A stretch of 39,298 nt of DNA from NCBI GenBank assembly GCA_029239635.1, contig JARBUN010000006.1, positions 1 through 39,298 on the forward strand. Direction: 5' to 3'. Below, piece after piece: positions 22,577 through 30,940 of this stretch; position 1 is the first letter of the stretch; every line of letters begins with the position of its first letter. This DNA comes from Microbacterium sp. GTDB taxonomy: Bacteria; Actinomycetota; Actinomycetes; Actinomycetales; Microbacteriaceae. The position numbers were made by a program, and so were the translations under genes. A model generated the notes under the pieces. It did no database searches. It was not told the DNA's origin and was given only the letters and a program-made list of their open reading frames with translations.

Positions 22577-24841
22577 ATGCCCAAGAACAAGAAGCCCGCC
22601 GGCGGCCGCCCCGCCAAGAACTTCGAGCCGCGCTACGGCGCGCAGACCTCGTTCCAGGACCGCAAGCGTCGTCCCGGTGCCGAAGGTCCCGCCAAGCCCG
22701 GCAGCAAGAGCCCCGGCCACCGCGGCTACCGCGCCGAGCCCGAGGCCGCTCCCGCCAAGGGCCGCTGGAACGCGGCCGACCGCGCCGGCCGCACAGAGGC
22801 CCGCACCATCCGCACCTCGGCGCGCGACGACCGTCCGGCTCGTTCGTTCGACGACCGTCCCGCGCGTTCGTTCGAGCGCAACGATCGTCCGGCGCGTTCG
22901 TTCGACCGCAGCGATCGTCCGGCGCGTTCGTTCGATCGTGACGAGCGTCCGCGTCGCGACGACGGCGAGCGTCCCGCTCGCTCGTTCGACCGTGGCGATC
23001 GTCCCGCGCGTTCCTTCGACCGTAGCGATCGTCCCGCGCGCTCGTTCGACCGCAACGACCGCCCCGCGCGTCCGTTCGACCGTGACGAGCGTCCGCGTCG
23101 TGACGCCGGTGACCGCCCGGCGCGTTCGTTCGACCGTGACGATCGCCCGGCCCGTTCGTTCGACCGCGACGACCGTCCGGCGCGTTCGTTCGATCGTGAC
23201 GAGCGTCCGCGTCGTGACGCTGGTGAGCGTCCGGCGCGTTCGTTCGACCGGAACGACCGTCCGGCTCGTTCGTTCGATCGCAGGGATCGTCCGGCGCGTT
23301 CGTTCGACCGTAGCGATCGCCCGGCCCGTTCGTTCGATCGCAACGACCGCCCCGCGCGTTCGTTCGACCGCAACGACCGCCCCGCCCGTTCGTTCGACCG
23401 CAACGATCGCCCGGCGCGTTCGTTCGACCGCAACGACCGCCCCGCCCGCTCGTTCGACGACCGTCCCCGTCGCACCGAAGCCCCCGGTCGCAGCGACTGG
23501 GCCCACGCGCCCGGAGGCTCCGCCCGACGCGATAGCGGCGGGTGGAGTGGGCGTGGGGAGAATGCGACGCCGAAGCGCTCCGCCGAGCACGAGCAGCGTG
23601 TCGACGTGGTTCACGAGCGCCTCCAGGCGCAGGCCGTCGACGCCGCGACGGCGACCGGCGCCGGCTTCGCCGAGCTGGGCCTGGGCGACAACATCGTCCG
23701 CGCCCTGATGAGCCTCGGAGCGGCCAGCCCGTTCCCGATCCAGGCCGCGACCGTCGCACCGATCCTGGAAGGACGCGACGTCCTCGCTCGCGGCCGCACC
23801 GGCTCGGGCAAGACCATCGCCTTCGGCGCCCCGCTCGTCGAGAGCATCCTCCGTGCCCAGGCCGGCCAGCGCCGCGAATTCGGTCGCGCGCCGAAGGCGC
23901 TCATCCTGGCGCCGACCCGCGAGCTCGCGCTCCAGATCGACCGCACGGTGCAGCCCATCGCTCGCAGCGTCGGCCTCTTCACCACGCAGATCTACGGCGG
24001 CGTGCCCCAGGCGCGCCAGGTGGGTGCGCTCAAGAAGGGCGTCGACATCATCATCGGCACCCCCGGTCGCATCGAGGATCTGCTGAAGCAGGGCAAGCTC
24101 GACCTCTCGCAGGTGCAGATCACCGTGCTCGACGAGGGCGACCACATGTGCGAGCTCGGCTTCCTCGAGCCGGTGCAGCGCATCCTCCGCGCGACCGCTG
24201 ACGGCAGCCAGAAGCTCCTCTTCTCGGCCACCCTCGACCGCGAGGTCGCCGCTCTCGTCGACGAGTTCCTCGTCGAGCCGGCGGTCTACGAGGTCGCGGG
24301 CGAAGACCAGGACTCCGGCACCATCGAGCACCGCGTCCTCGTCATCGAGCACCGCGACAAGGCGCAGATCCTCGACTCGCTCGTCGACCGCGACGGAAAG
24401 ACTCTCGTCTTCGCCCGCACCCGCGCCTACGCCGAGATGCTCGCCGAGCAGTTCGACGAGGCCGGCATCGCTGCGGTCGCGCTGCACGGCGACCTCAACC
24501 AGCAGAAGCGCACGCGCAATCTCGAGAAGCTGACCTCGGGCCGCGTGAACGTGCTGGTCGCCACCGACGTCGCCGCCCGCGGCATCCACGTCGACGACAT
24601 CGACCTGGTCATCCAGGCCGACGCGCCCGACGAGTACAAGACGTACCTTCACCGCTCGGGTCGCACCGGTCGCGCCGGTCGCAGCGGCACCGTCGTGACC
24701 CTCATCACGCGTCAGCGTCAGCGTCGCATGACCGAGCTGCTCGACCGTGCCGAGATCGACGCGCCCTTCGAGCCCGCGCAGCTCGGCGACGACCTGATCG
24801 AGGAGATCTCGGGTCGCCAGCTGGCCGACGTCACGTCGTAA
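22577..24841 (+). CDS. DEAD-box-type ATP-dependent RNA helicase with a long repetitive N-terminus
   Basis: A 754-residue protein. Residues 1-83 are basic; 84-298 are tandem DRPARSFDR-type repeats, predicted disordered; the helicase core runs from about 340. Core motifs: FPIQAAT (Q motif), GRTGSGKT (about 406-413), PTRELALQ, TPGR, DEGD at 519-522 where family members have DEAD, SAT, LVFARTR, ATDVAARG and HRSGRTGRAG. It unwinds short RNA duplexes in ribosome assembly or RNA decay; an Arg-rich tail adds RNA binding and possibly condensate formation. The ATG has AGGAAG 7 nt upstream. It is a single gene with a terminator-like hairpin after it. Confidence 0.93.
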   Translation: MPKNKKPAGGRPAKNFEPRYGAQTSFQDRKRRPGAEGPAKPGSKSPGHRGYRAEPEAAPAKGRWNAADRAGRTEARTIRTSARDDRPARSFDDRPARSFERNDRPARSFDRSDRPARSFDRDERPRRDDGERPARSFDRGDRPARSFDRSDRPARSFDRNDRPARPFDRDERPRRDAGDRPARSFDRDDRPARSFDRDDRPARSFDRDERPRRDAGERPARSFDRNDRPARSFDRRDRPARSFDRSDRPARSFDRNDRPARSFDRNDRPARSFDRNDRPARSFDRNDRPARSFDDRPRRTEAPGRSDWAHAPGGSARRDSGGWSGRGENATPKRSAEHEQRVDVVHERLQAQAVDAATATGAGFAELGLGDNIVRALMSLGAASPFPIQAATVAPILEGRDVLARGRTGSGKTIAFGAPLVESILRAQAGQRREFGRAPKALILAPTRELALQIDRTVQPIARSVGLFTTQIYGGVPQARQVGALKKGVDIIIGTPGRIEDLLKQGKLDLSQVQITVLDEGDHMCELGFLEPVQRILRATADGSQKLLFSATLDREVAALVDEFLVEPAVYEVAGEDQDSGTIEHRVLVIEHRDKAQILDSLVDRDGKTLVFARTRAYAEMLAEQFDEAGIAAVALHGDLNQQKRTRNLEKLTSGRVNVLVATDVAARGIHVDDIDLVIQADAPDEYKTYLHRSGRTGRAGRSGTVVTLITRQRQRRMTELLDRAEIDAPFEPAQLGDDLIEEISGRQLADVTS
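22826..23467 (+). repeat. In-frame tandem repeats of about 27 bp
   Basis: About 19 copies of a 9-codon unit encoding RPARSFDR plus a variable Asn, Ser, Asp, Gly or Arg and Asp. Three copies of a variant DERPRRD(D/A)G unit break the series at regular intervals, giving a higher-order period of four to five units. The nucleotide copies are similar but use synonymous codons, so the array is not freshly duplicated. It also creates a false long antisense frame. Confidence 0.9.
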
Positions 24842-24859
24842 TCCGCTCCGCGGATCCCG

Positions 24860-24889
24860 GAACCCCCGTCGCATCCGCGGCGGGGGTTC
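24860..24889. terminator. Bidirectional terminator-like hairpin
   Basis: GAACCCCCG pairs with CGGGGGTTC (9 bp) around a 12-nt loop, 19 nt after the helicase stop and 6 nt beyond the convergent radical SAM stop. No long T-run follows, which is common for actinobacterial terminators. Confidence 0.6.
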
Positions 24890-24895
24890 TCGCGT

Positions 24896-25999
24896 TCAGA
24901 ACAGGGTGGGCTCGCTCGCGGGGGCGACACGGGGTCTCGCGGATGCCGAGACCCCGGTGCTGCGCAGCGGACCGAGGCTGCTGGCCGGCGGCGTCCGCGC
25001 GGCCAGGCCCGGTTGCGGGCGCCCGCGAGGATGGTCGTCCTCGTCCCACCCGTCGAGACGATGCATCCGCAGCAGGGGGCGCATGCGCTTGCCGAGCCAG
25101 GTGCGGTAGGCCTTCGGCGCCGTGACGGAGACACCCGGGTACAGCCCGCGGTACGACGACACGAGATGCGGATGCTCCCGCTCGAGCCACTGGAGGAACC
25201 ACTGCTTGGCGCCGGGGCGCAGATGCAGGGCCCCGTAGACGACGCGGGCCGCGCCGGCCGCGCGGATCCGCGCGAGGGCGTCGTCGAGGGCGGCGACCGA
25301 GTCGGTGAGGTGCGGCATGATCGGCATCAGGAACACCGTCACCCGGAACCCCGCCGCCGTCGCCGCCCGCACGGTCTCGAGCCGTGCCTCGGCGCTGGGC
25401 GTGCCGGGCTCGATCGAATGCTGCAGGGCGTCGTCGAAGACGGCGATCGACATCGCGAGAGAGACCTTCACCTGCTGTGCCGCGTCCGCGAGCAGGGGGA
25501 GGTCGCGTCGGAGCAATGTGCCCTTGGTGAGGATCGAGAACGGGGTGCGGTTCTCGGTGAGCGCGCCGATGATCTCGGGCATGAGGCGGTAGCGGCCCTC
25601 GGCCCGTTGGTACGGGTCGGTGTTCGTCCCGAGCATGACCGGCTCGCGGGCCCAGGACCCTCGCCGCAGTTCGGTGCGGAGCACCTCGGCGACGTTGACC
25701 TTCACCACGATCTGCGAGTCGAAATCACTCCCGTAATCGAGGTCGAGATATTCATGGGTTTTCCGGGCGAAGCAATAAACGCACTGATGATTGCAGCCCC
25801 GGTAGGGATTCACCGTCCAGTCGAACGGCATCGCCGAGACGCCCGGAACGCGATTGAGCGCGCTCTTGCACAGCACCTCGTGGAAGGTCATGCCGGCGAA
25901 CTCGGGCGTCGTGACCGAGCGCACGAGGCCGTCCATCCGCTCCATTCCCGGGAGCGCCGCGGTGTCGTCGACGCCGAGTTGCTGACCTTGCCACCTCAT
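24896..25999 (-). CDS. Radical SAM protein of the Rv2578c family
   Basis: A 367-residue radical SAM enzyme. The N-terminus MRWQGQQLG...LPGMERMDGLVRSV and TPEFAGMTFHEVLCKSALNR are hallmarks of the actinobacterial Rv2578c family, related to spore photoproduct lyase-like proteins. The cluster motif is CNHQCVYC (Cys69, Cys73, Cys76), followed by LGTNTDPYQRAEG and SILTKGTLLRRD. The last 60 residues are Pro/Arg-rich. No Shine-Dalgarno precedes the ATG; a promoter ends 6 nt upstream, so the mRNA is probably leaderless. A LexA-type box overlaps that promoter, which points to DNA damage or nucleic-acid repair. The actual reaction is unknown. Confidence 0.9.
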   Translation of the reverse strand: MRWQGQQLGVDDTAALPGMERMDGLVRSVTTPEFAGMTFHEVLCKSALNRVPGVSAMPFDWTVNPYRGCNHQCVYCFARKTHEYLDLDYGSDFDSQIVVKVNVAEVLRTELRRGSWAREPVMLGTNTDPYQRAEGRYRLMPEIIGALTENRTPFSILTKGTLLRRDLPLLADAAQQVKVSLAMSIAVFDDALQHSIEPGTPSAEARLETVRAATAAGFRVTVFLMPIMPHLTDSVAALDDALARIRAAGAARVVYGALHLRPGAKQWFLQWLEREHPHLVSSYRGLYPGVSVTAPKAYRTWLGKRMRPLLRMHRLDGWDEDDHPRGRPQPGLAARTPPASSLGPLRSTGVSASARPRVAPASEPTLF

Positions 26000-26001
26000 C
26001 T

Positions 26002-26034
26002 CCACATTCGAACACAGATTCGATTGTGGAGCAA
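26002..26034 (-). promoter_or_regulatory. SOS (LexA) box over a leaderless promoter
   Basis: On the minus strand TTGCTC (26034-26029), 17 nt, TCGAAT (26011-26006), then 6 nt to the ATG at 25999. The spacer and -10 contain TCGAAT-CTGT-GTTCGA, matching 11 of 12 fixed positions of the actinobacterial SOS box TCGAAC-N4-GTTCGA. The dyad extends to CCACA/TGTGG outside (26002-26029). Confidence 0.75.
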
Positions 26035-26066
26035 GCGAGCGTGTTTCGAAATCGTACGGAAGATCC

Positions 26067-27500
26067 TCAGGGGTGGTACGACGCGCCGTAGGCGGTGTGG
26101 ACGTGATCGCCCGGCGACCCCGAGTCCTCTCCCCGTGCGCCGAGCAAGAGCCGCGTGAGCGCCGCTCCCGACGACAGCAGATCGTCGACCGCGGCCTCCA
26201 GATCGGCATCCGTCACCCCGGTGCCGTCACCCCGGACGGCGGCGATCAGCACCGTGCGCCGGATGAGCTCCTTCGCGAAGGAACCCGTGGTGCCCTCGGC
26301 GCGGTCGGCCGCGGCATCCAAGGCGTGATCCGGCAGCGTGAGGTCGGCGGCGTACCGGCGGAAGAGGCGTCGCCGTGCCTCGGGCCCGGGAAGCGGGATC
26401 TCGACGCCGAGATCGACGCGACCCGGTCGCGCGGCCAGCGCCTCTTCCAGGATGTGCACGTGGTTGGTCGTCATGACGAAGGCCACGTCGGCGTCGCCTT
26501 CCAGCCCGTCGAGCGCGTCGAGCACCTCGAACAGGATGGGCTGCGGCGAGTATCCGCGATCGGCGGCGACGAGATCGATGTCCTCCAGCACGACGAGCGA
26601 CGGCGGGAACGTGCGGGCGATCTCCGCCGCGGCCGCGATGAACCGGATGCTCGAGCCGGTCAGGACGACGGCGGTCGTGTCCGGGGTCCGCGACAGGAGG
26701 TGCCGGACGGTGAGGGTCTTCCCCGTCCCGGGCGGTCCGTAGAGCAGCACGCCGCGCTTGAGATGCTGTCCCGCGGCGCGGAGGGCGTCGCGGTGCTCGC
26801 CGACGCCGACGACGTGCTCGACCACCCGCTCCAGCACCCCGTCCTCGAGCACGATGTCGTCGGCACGCACGTCGGGGCGATCCAAGAAGGTCGCGCCCGC
26901 GTCGTGCCCGTACTCGGTCGGGACGAACGAGAGCACGCGCCCCTTGAGGACGCTCCTCTCGACCATCAGGCGCCGCAGCTCGGTGATGAGAGCGGTGGCG
27001 GCATCCTGGTCCGCGCTCAGGATCTCCAGGCGCGCGCTCTGCTCGCCGTGGCGCGGTGAGGCACCGCGTTGCACGATCGCGATCGGGTGCCCCGCGAACG
27101 AGAGCAGGCGGACGCCGAAGGCCACGACGCGGCGCTCGGTGTGCGGACCCGTCGCCCGCATCTCGTACGACACCGGCCCCGGGGCGAAACGCGTGTGGGC
27201 GTTGCTGATCAGATCGGCGACCGACGAGTGCAGGCGCTGCTCGCCGCCCGTGACCCCGAGGAGGGTGCCGTCACCTTCCGAGGTCAGCTCGTCGAGGGCG
27301 AGATCGGCGTCGACGAGCCGGTGCGATGGCACGGATTCGGTCAGGACCGGGACGGATGCGGCGTCGACTCCGAGGTGCTCGCTGAGCGCTGCCCCCAGCG
27401 GCGTGCGCTCTCCCGCGGCTTCTGTCGCGGCAAGCCGATCGACGCGCTGCAGGTAGCGCTTGACGACGCGCATGAGCTCGCGGTCTTCGTCATCGAGCAT
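26067..27500 (-). CDS. AAA-family ATPase
   Basis: A 477-residue protein. An N-terminal region of about 230 residues lacks a recognised domain. The AAA module follows: LYGPPGTGKTLTVRHLL (Walker A), SLVVLEDIDLVAADRG (Walker B), FVMTTNHVHILEEALAARPG (sensor 1) and RVDLGVEIPLPGPEARRRLF with an Arg-finger region, then a helical lid. It resembles bacterial Cdc48/spastin-like ATPases that remodel or unfold proteins. The ATG has GGGGGGAGAG upstream. It precedes the radical SAM gene by 67 bp but that gene has its own SOS promoter, so a shared transcript is optional. Target unknown. Confidence 0.85.
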   Translation of the reverse strand: MLDDEDRELMRVVKRYLQRVDRLAATEAAGERTPLGAALSEHLGVDAASVPVLTESVPSHRLVDADLALDELTSEGDGTLLGVTGGEQRLHSSVADLISNAHTRFAPGPVSYEMRATGPHTERRVVAFGVRLLSFAGHPIAIVQRGASPRHGEQSARLEILSADQDAATALITELRRLMVERSVLKGRVLSFVPTEYGHDAGATFLDRPDVRADDIVLEDGVLERVVEHVVGVGEHRDALRAAGQHLKRGVLLYGPPGTGKTLTVRHLLSRTPDTTAVVLTGSSIRFIAAAAEIARTFPPSLVVLEDIDLVAADRGYSPQPILFEVLDALDGLEGDADVAFVMTTNHVHILEEALAARPGRVDLGVEIPLPGPEARRRLFRRYAADLTLPDHALDAAADRAEGTTGSFAKELIRRTVLIAAVRGDGTGVTDADLEAAVDDLLSSGAALTRLLLGARGEDSGSPGDHVHTAYGASYHP

Positions 27501-27621
27501 GATCGCTCTCCCCCCAAGATCGTGACACGGTCCTCCTCAGCGTGCCCCTGGTGCCCGCGGGCCGCAACCGGGAATGAGCCGGGCGAGCGGGGGCCGGGTC
27601 GACCCGGGTGACCCCGCGGGG

Positions 27622-27627
27622 GACAAT
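27622..27627 (+). promoter_or_regulatory. -10 box of the M15 peptidase gene
   Basis: GACAAT ends 7 nt before the ATG at 27635. No Shine-Dalgarno lies between, consistent with a leaderless mRNA. This supports 27635 over the in-frame GTG at 27608 and the ATG at 27626. Confidence 0.4.
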
Positions 27628-27634
27628 GGACGGA

Positions 27635-28852
27635 ATGACTCCCTCCGATCCGACGTTCCCGACCCGCCGCGCCGCGCGCGCGGAGGCCGAACGTCGGGCG
27701 ACGGCGGCGATCCCGATCCCCGAGCCCGAGCCCGGACGGCGACGGTCCACCTTCGAGCAGCCCGCACCCGAGGCCGGGCACTCGGCGCGCGAAGAGCGCG
27801 TGGCGGAGGAGCTCACCGGCACGCGCGGGGCCGAGCAGACCCCGACCCCCGATCCCCTCTCGCGTCGCGCTCTGCGCGAGAAACCGCGCGCCGCCCTGGG
27901 CGCTGCCCTGGGCGCTCCGCTCCTGCGCCGCCGCCTCGCGGTCGCCGTCGCGGGGGTCGTCGTCGTGGCGGCGTGCGCCATCGCGGTCGGATTCGCCGCC
28001 TCCGGAGGAGGACAGGATGCCGCGGGCCCGGCCAACGCCGCCGGCCCCGACGCGGTGGCCTCGGTCCAGGGGCCACCCGCCGTCCCCGACGAGGGCCTGC
28101 CGGTCCCGACGTTGGCCGCGGCGCCCGCCGCCGCGACTCCGTGCGACAACCCCGCTTTCACCGCCGCCCTCGCGGCGAAGGACGATGGAGCGGCGATCGC
28201 CGCGGCCGGGGGCGGGGCGGCGTTCCGCGACGCCGTGGCATCCGGAATCGCCCCGTGCGTCTCGCTGAACGACCCGACGCACCAGTGGGTCGTCGTCAAC
28301 AAGCAGCGTCCCTACGACCCCGTCGACTGGCGTCCCGACGACCTCGTCATGCCCGACGGCGTCCGCGCGCTCGAGCAGAGCGCGATGCGGTCGTCGGCGG
28401 CGAAGGCCCTCACCACCCTCGTGCGGGCGGCGGACGATGCCGGCGCGGGCGAGATCGGCTACCTCAGCGCCTTCCGCTCGTACGCGACCCAGCAGGAGAC
28501 CTACGCCGGCCGCGTCGCGGTGGGCGGGGTCGCGGCCGCCGACCGCGAGAGCGCCCGAGCGGGTTTCAGCGAGCACCAGTCCGGCCTCGCGGTCGACATC
28601 GTTCCGTGCAGCGGGTCGTGCGGGTCGCTCGACGACGTCGCCGGCTCGTCGCAGGGCGCCTGGGTGCGCGAGCACGCGTGGGAGTACGGCTTCGTCATCC
28701 GCTACGTGGACGGGCAGGAGAGCGTGTCCGGGTACGAGCCCGAGGCTTGGCACCTGCGGTACATCGGCCCCGAGCTCGCCCAGGCGTACCACGACGGCGG
28801 CTACACGACTCTCGAGGCGTTCTTCAACCTTCCGGCCGCGCCGGGCTACTGA
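27635..28852 (+). CDS. M15-family D-Ala-D-Ala carboxypeptidase (VanY-like), membrane anchored
   Basis: A 405-residue protein. A charged cytoplasmic part of about 100 residues, rich in Arg, Glu and Pro, precedes one membrane helix (LAVAVAGVVVVAACAIAVGF); an Ala/Pro/Gly linker leads to the extracellular VanY domain. Zinc and catalytic motifs are FSEHQSGLAVDIVPC (SxHxxGxAxD), WEYGFVIRY and EPEAWHLRYIG (ExWH). Paired Cys residues may form disulfides. It trims the terminal D-Ala of peptidoglycan stem peptides. It is convergent with the LCP gene, another wall enzyme, 10 bp away. Confidence 0.9.
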   Translation: MTPSDPTFPTRRAARAEAERRATAAIPIPEPEPGRRRSTFEQPAPEAGHSAREERVAEELTGTRGAEQTPTPDPLSRRALREKPRAALGAALGAPLLRRRLAVAVAGVVVVAACAIAVGFAASGGGQDAAGPANAAGPDAVASVQGPPAVPDEGLPVPTLAAAPAAATPCDNPAFTAALAAKDDGAAIAAAGGGAAFRDAVASGIAPCVSLNDPTHQWVVVNKQRPYDPVDWRPDDLVMPDGVRALEQSAMRSSAAKALTTLVRAADDAGAGEIGYLSAFRSYATQQETYAGRVAVGGVAAADRESARAGFSEHQSGLAVDIVPCSGSCGSLDDVAGSSQGAWVREHAWEYGFVIRYVDGQESVSGYEPEAWHLRYIGPELAQAYHDGGYTTLEAFFNLPAAPGY

Positions 28853-28862
28853 CCCCGGCGCG

Positions 28863-30101
28863 TCAGTTCACGACGCCGTTGCTGCAGGTCTGCTGCGCCG
28901 CGCTCGAGCCGGTGATCGATTCGGGCAGGGCGACGGCGCCCGTGGTCGGATCCACCGTTCCCGCCTCGACCTCGGGGGCGTCGGTCGGCGCGGCGGTCGC
29001 GTCGGGGGAGGGCTCGGCGACGACGCCCCCGTTCGCGCCCACCTCGCCGGTGACCTCGATGGCCTGGTTCGCCGAGAGGGCGTCCCACAGCACCTGCGCC
29101 GCCGCGTAGTTCGGCTCGACCCGGTTCGCGTCGGAGCTCGCCGTCACCGTCGGGTACTGCACGAACACGATGTCCTCGAACGGCACGTCCTTCACCGCGG
29201 ACGCGATCTGCACGAGGGTCAGCGGGTTCGTGAGGCTCTGGGTGGGCGTGACGTTGCGCAGCCCCGTGGATGCCAGGCGGAACACCGTCGCGGGATTCGA
29301 CAGGACCTCCTCGCTGACGAGCTTGCGCGCCAGACGCGACATGTACTGCTGCTGGTTGCTGATGCGCGCGAGGTCGCTGCCGCCGACGCCGTAGCGGGTG
29401 CGGAGGAACTGCAGCGCCTCGTAGCCCTGGATCGTCCGGGGGCCGGCGGGCCAGTCGATCGCGGTGTTCTCGTCGCGCATGGGACTCGCGAGGCAGATCT
29501 CGACGCCGCCGATCGCGTTCGTGATCTCGATCACCCCGCCGAAGGTGACCATGGCGCCGAACTGCACCTGCTGCTCGCTCATGTCCGAGATCGCGGTCAT
29601 CACGCACGACAGGCCGCCGTAGGAGTAGATCTCGTTGATCTGCACGTAGCCGCCGCCCCAGCGGTCCCCGTCGGGGGTGTCGCACGCGGGGGCCTCGAAG
29701 AGCAGGTCGCGGGGGAAGGACACGACGGTGACGCGACGCGGGGCGTCGGAGATGTGCAGGAGGATGTTGACGTCGTTGAGCTGGCCCTCGGCATCCGGGC
29801 CCTCGCACCGCTCGCCGAACAGCGCTTTCAGGTGCTCCTCGCACGCGTCGATCCCGACGACCATCATGTTCACGCCGCCCTCGAGCTGTCCGAGGTCGGG
29901 CGGAATGGCGGGCTGGTTCTCGACGGCGACGGCTTCGGCCACGTAGTCCGACGTCAGGTCGACCGCGGTGTAGGCCGTGACCCCGACGACCGCGACGAGC
30001 ACGACCGTGGCCGCGACCGCCAGCAGTTTGCCCAGCTGAGAGAGCGGATGAGGGGAGCGCAGACGAGCGTGTTGCGCGACGGTGCGACGGCGCCGGGGCA
30101 T
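28863..30101 (-). CDS. LCP-family (LytR-CpsA-Psr) cell-wall glycopolymer ligase
   Basis: A 412-residue protein with a short cytoplasmic Arg-rich head, one membrane helix (LLAVAATVVLVAVVGVTAYT) and an extracellular LCP domain. It shows VNMMVVGIDACEEH, GQLNDVNILLHIS (metal-binding Asp), VTVVSFPRDLLFE (Arg of the diphosphate site), GGYVQINEIYSYGG, and FLRTRYGVGGSDLARISNQQQYM. These enzymes transfer lipid-linked polymers to peptidoglycan, or arabinogalactan-like polymers in other actinobacteria. The tail is Ala/Pro/Thr-rich with a final CSNGVVN. The ATG has GAGGAG 6 nt upstream. Confidence 0.93.
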   Translation of the reverse strand: MPRRRRTVAQHARLRSPHPLSQLGKLLAVAATVVLVAVVGVTAYTAVDLTSDYVAEAVAVENQPAIPPDLGQLEGGVNMMVVGIDACEEHLKALFGERCEGPDAEGQLNDVNILLHISDAPRRVTVVSFPRDLLFEAPACDTPDGDRWGGGYVQINEIYSYGGLSCVMTAISDMSEQQVQFGAMVTFGGVIEITNAIGGVEICLASPMRDENTAIDWPAGPRTIQGYEALQFLRTRYGVGGSDLARISNQQQYMSRLARKLVSEEVLSNPATVFRLASTGLRNVTPTQSLTNPLTLVQIASAVKDVPFEDIVFVQYPTVTASSDANRVEPNYAAAQVLWDALSANQAIEVTGEVGANGGVVAEPSPDATAAPTDAPEVEAGTVDPTTGAVALPESITGSSAAQQTCSNGVVN

Positions 30102-30123
30102 GGCTTCTCCTCAGGTTTCCCCG

Positions 30124-30129
30124 ATTCTA
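30124..30129 (-). promoter_or_regulatory. -10 box of the LCP gene
   Basis: TAGAAT on the minus strand (30129-30124) lies 22 nt before the ATG at 30101, giving a leader of about 15 nt that contains the GAGGAG. The -35 region is not recognisable. Confidence 0.45.
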
Positions 30130-30166
30130 GGGGGAGGGATGCCACGGCCGACGGCACGCGGACCGC

Positions 30167-30940
30167 TCAGAACGGACGCACGACGACGAAGACCGCGACC
30201 GACACCGCCCAGAACACCGCGACGAACGCCGTGTCGCGTCGACGCCAGGGAACCAGGTGCCGCTCCGTGCGGTCGGGGTGGGCGCCGAAGGCCCGGGCGT
30301 CCATGGCGAGGGCGACCCGCTCGGCGTGACGGATCGCGCCGGCCAGGAGCGGGACGACGTATCCCGGTGCCGCCCAGACCCCGCCGCGCGCGCCGCGCAC
30401 GCGGTGCGCCTGCCGGATGACGGCGAGCTCGTGTCCGAAGCGCGGGACGAAACGGATCGCCGCGAGAGCCGCGTACCCGATGCGGTAGGGCACGCGCAGC
30501 TGCTGCACGAGGGAACGGACGAGGTCGGTCCCCTCCGTCGTGAGCCCGCCGAGGAAGGCGAGCGCCATGATCGACGCGAGGCGCAGACCGGTGGCCAGAC
30601 CCACCTCCACGGCCCCCGCCGTCAGCGACACCCCGCCGACCCGGAGGAGCTCGGTCGTTCCCCCGACCCGGGCGGGGTCGACCCACAGGGCGAATCCTGC
30701 GGCGACCACCACGATCGCGACGGGGATCACCCCGAACAGGATGCCGAGCCCTCGACGCGTGAGACGCGCGCCGAGCAGCAGCGCGGCATACGCGAGGCCG
30801 AGGAAGACGAGCGGCGTGGACAGGTCGCGCACGAAGACGAGGGCGATCATCGCGGGCGCGGGACCGGCGATCTTCGCCAGGGGGTTGAGGGCCGCGAGCC
30901 CGCGTCGCTCCCGGGGCCGAGCGGCGACGACAGAGGTCAT
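30167..30940 (-). CDS. ykoC: ECF transporter transmembrane component (EcfT/YkoC-like)
   Basis: A 257-residue EcfT/CbiQ-type protein with about five membrane helices. It shows LAALNPLAKIAGPAPAMIAL near the start, and the cytoplasmic coupling helices contain AAIRFVPRFGHELAVIRQAH then RVRGARGG and ERVALAMDARAFGAH, the Ala-Arg-Gly/Ala motifs that grip the ATPase. It is the last gene of the operon; its ATG overlaps the ATPase stop by ATGA. The three-gene order with a duplicated ATPase matches YkoEDC-type hydroxymethylpyrimidine/thiamine transporters. Confidence 0.85.
   Translation of the reverse strand: MTSVVAARPRERRGLAALNPLAKIAGPAPAMIALVFVRDLSTPLVFLGLAYAALLLGARLTRRGLGILFGVIPVAIVVVAAGFALWVDPARVGGTTELLRVGGVSLTAGAVEVGLATGLRLASIMALAFLGGLTTEGTDLVRSLVQQLRVPYRIGYAALAAIRFVPRFGHELAVIRQAHRVRGARGGVWAAPGYVVPLLAGAIRHAERVALAMDARAFGAHPDRTERHLVPWRRRDTAFVAVFWAVSVAVFVVVRPF

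Noticed and set aside
22826..23467. Tandem repeats as a CRISPR array
   Set aside because: The units are in-frame codons without spacers, inside an intact gene, and no cas gene is present.
22726..23475. A long minus-strand frame of SNERAGRSLR-type repeats
   Set aside because: It is the antisense image of the helicase repeat array; the opposite strand has the complete helicase with all motifs and a ribosome-binding site.
28437..30329. A 630-codon plus-strand frame across the LCP gene
   Set aside because: Composition is Arg/His/Asp-rich with no domain; the minus strand carries a complete LCP protein. It is a GC-driven shadow.
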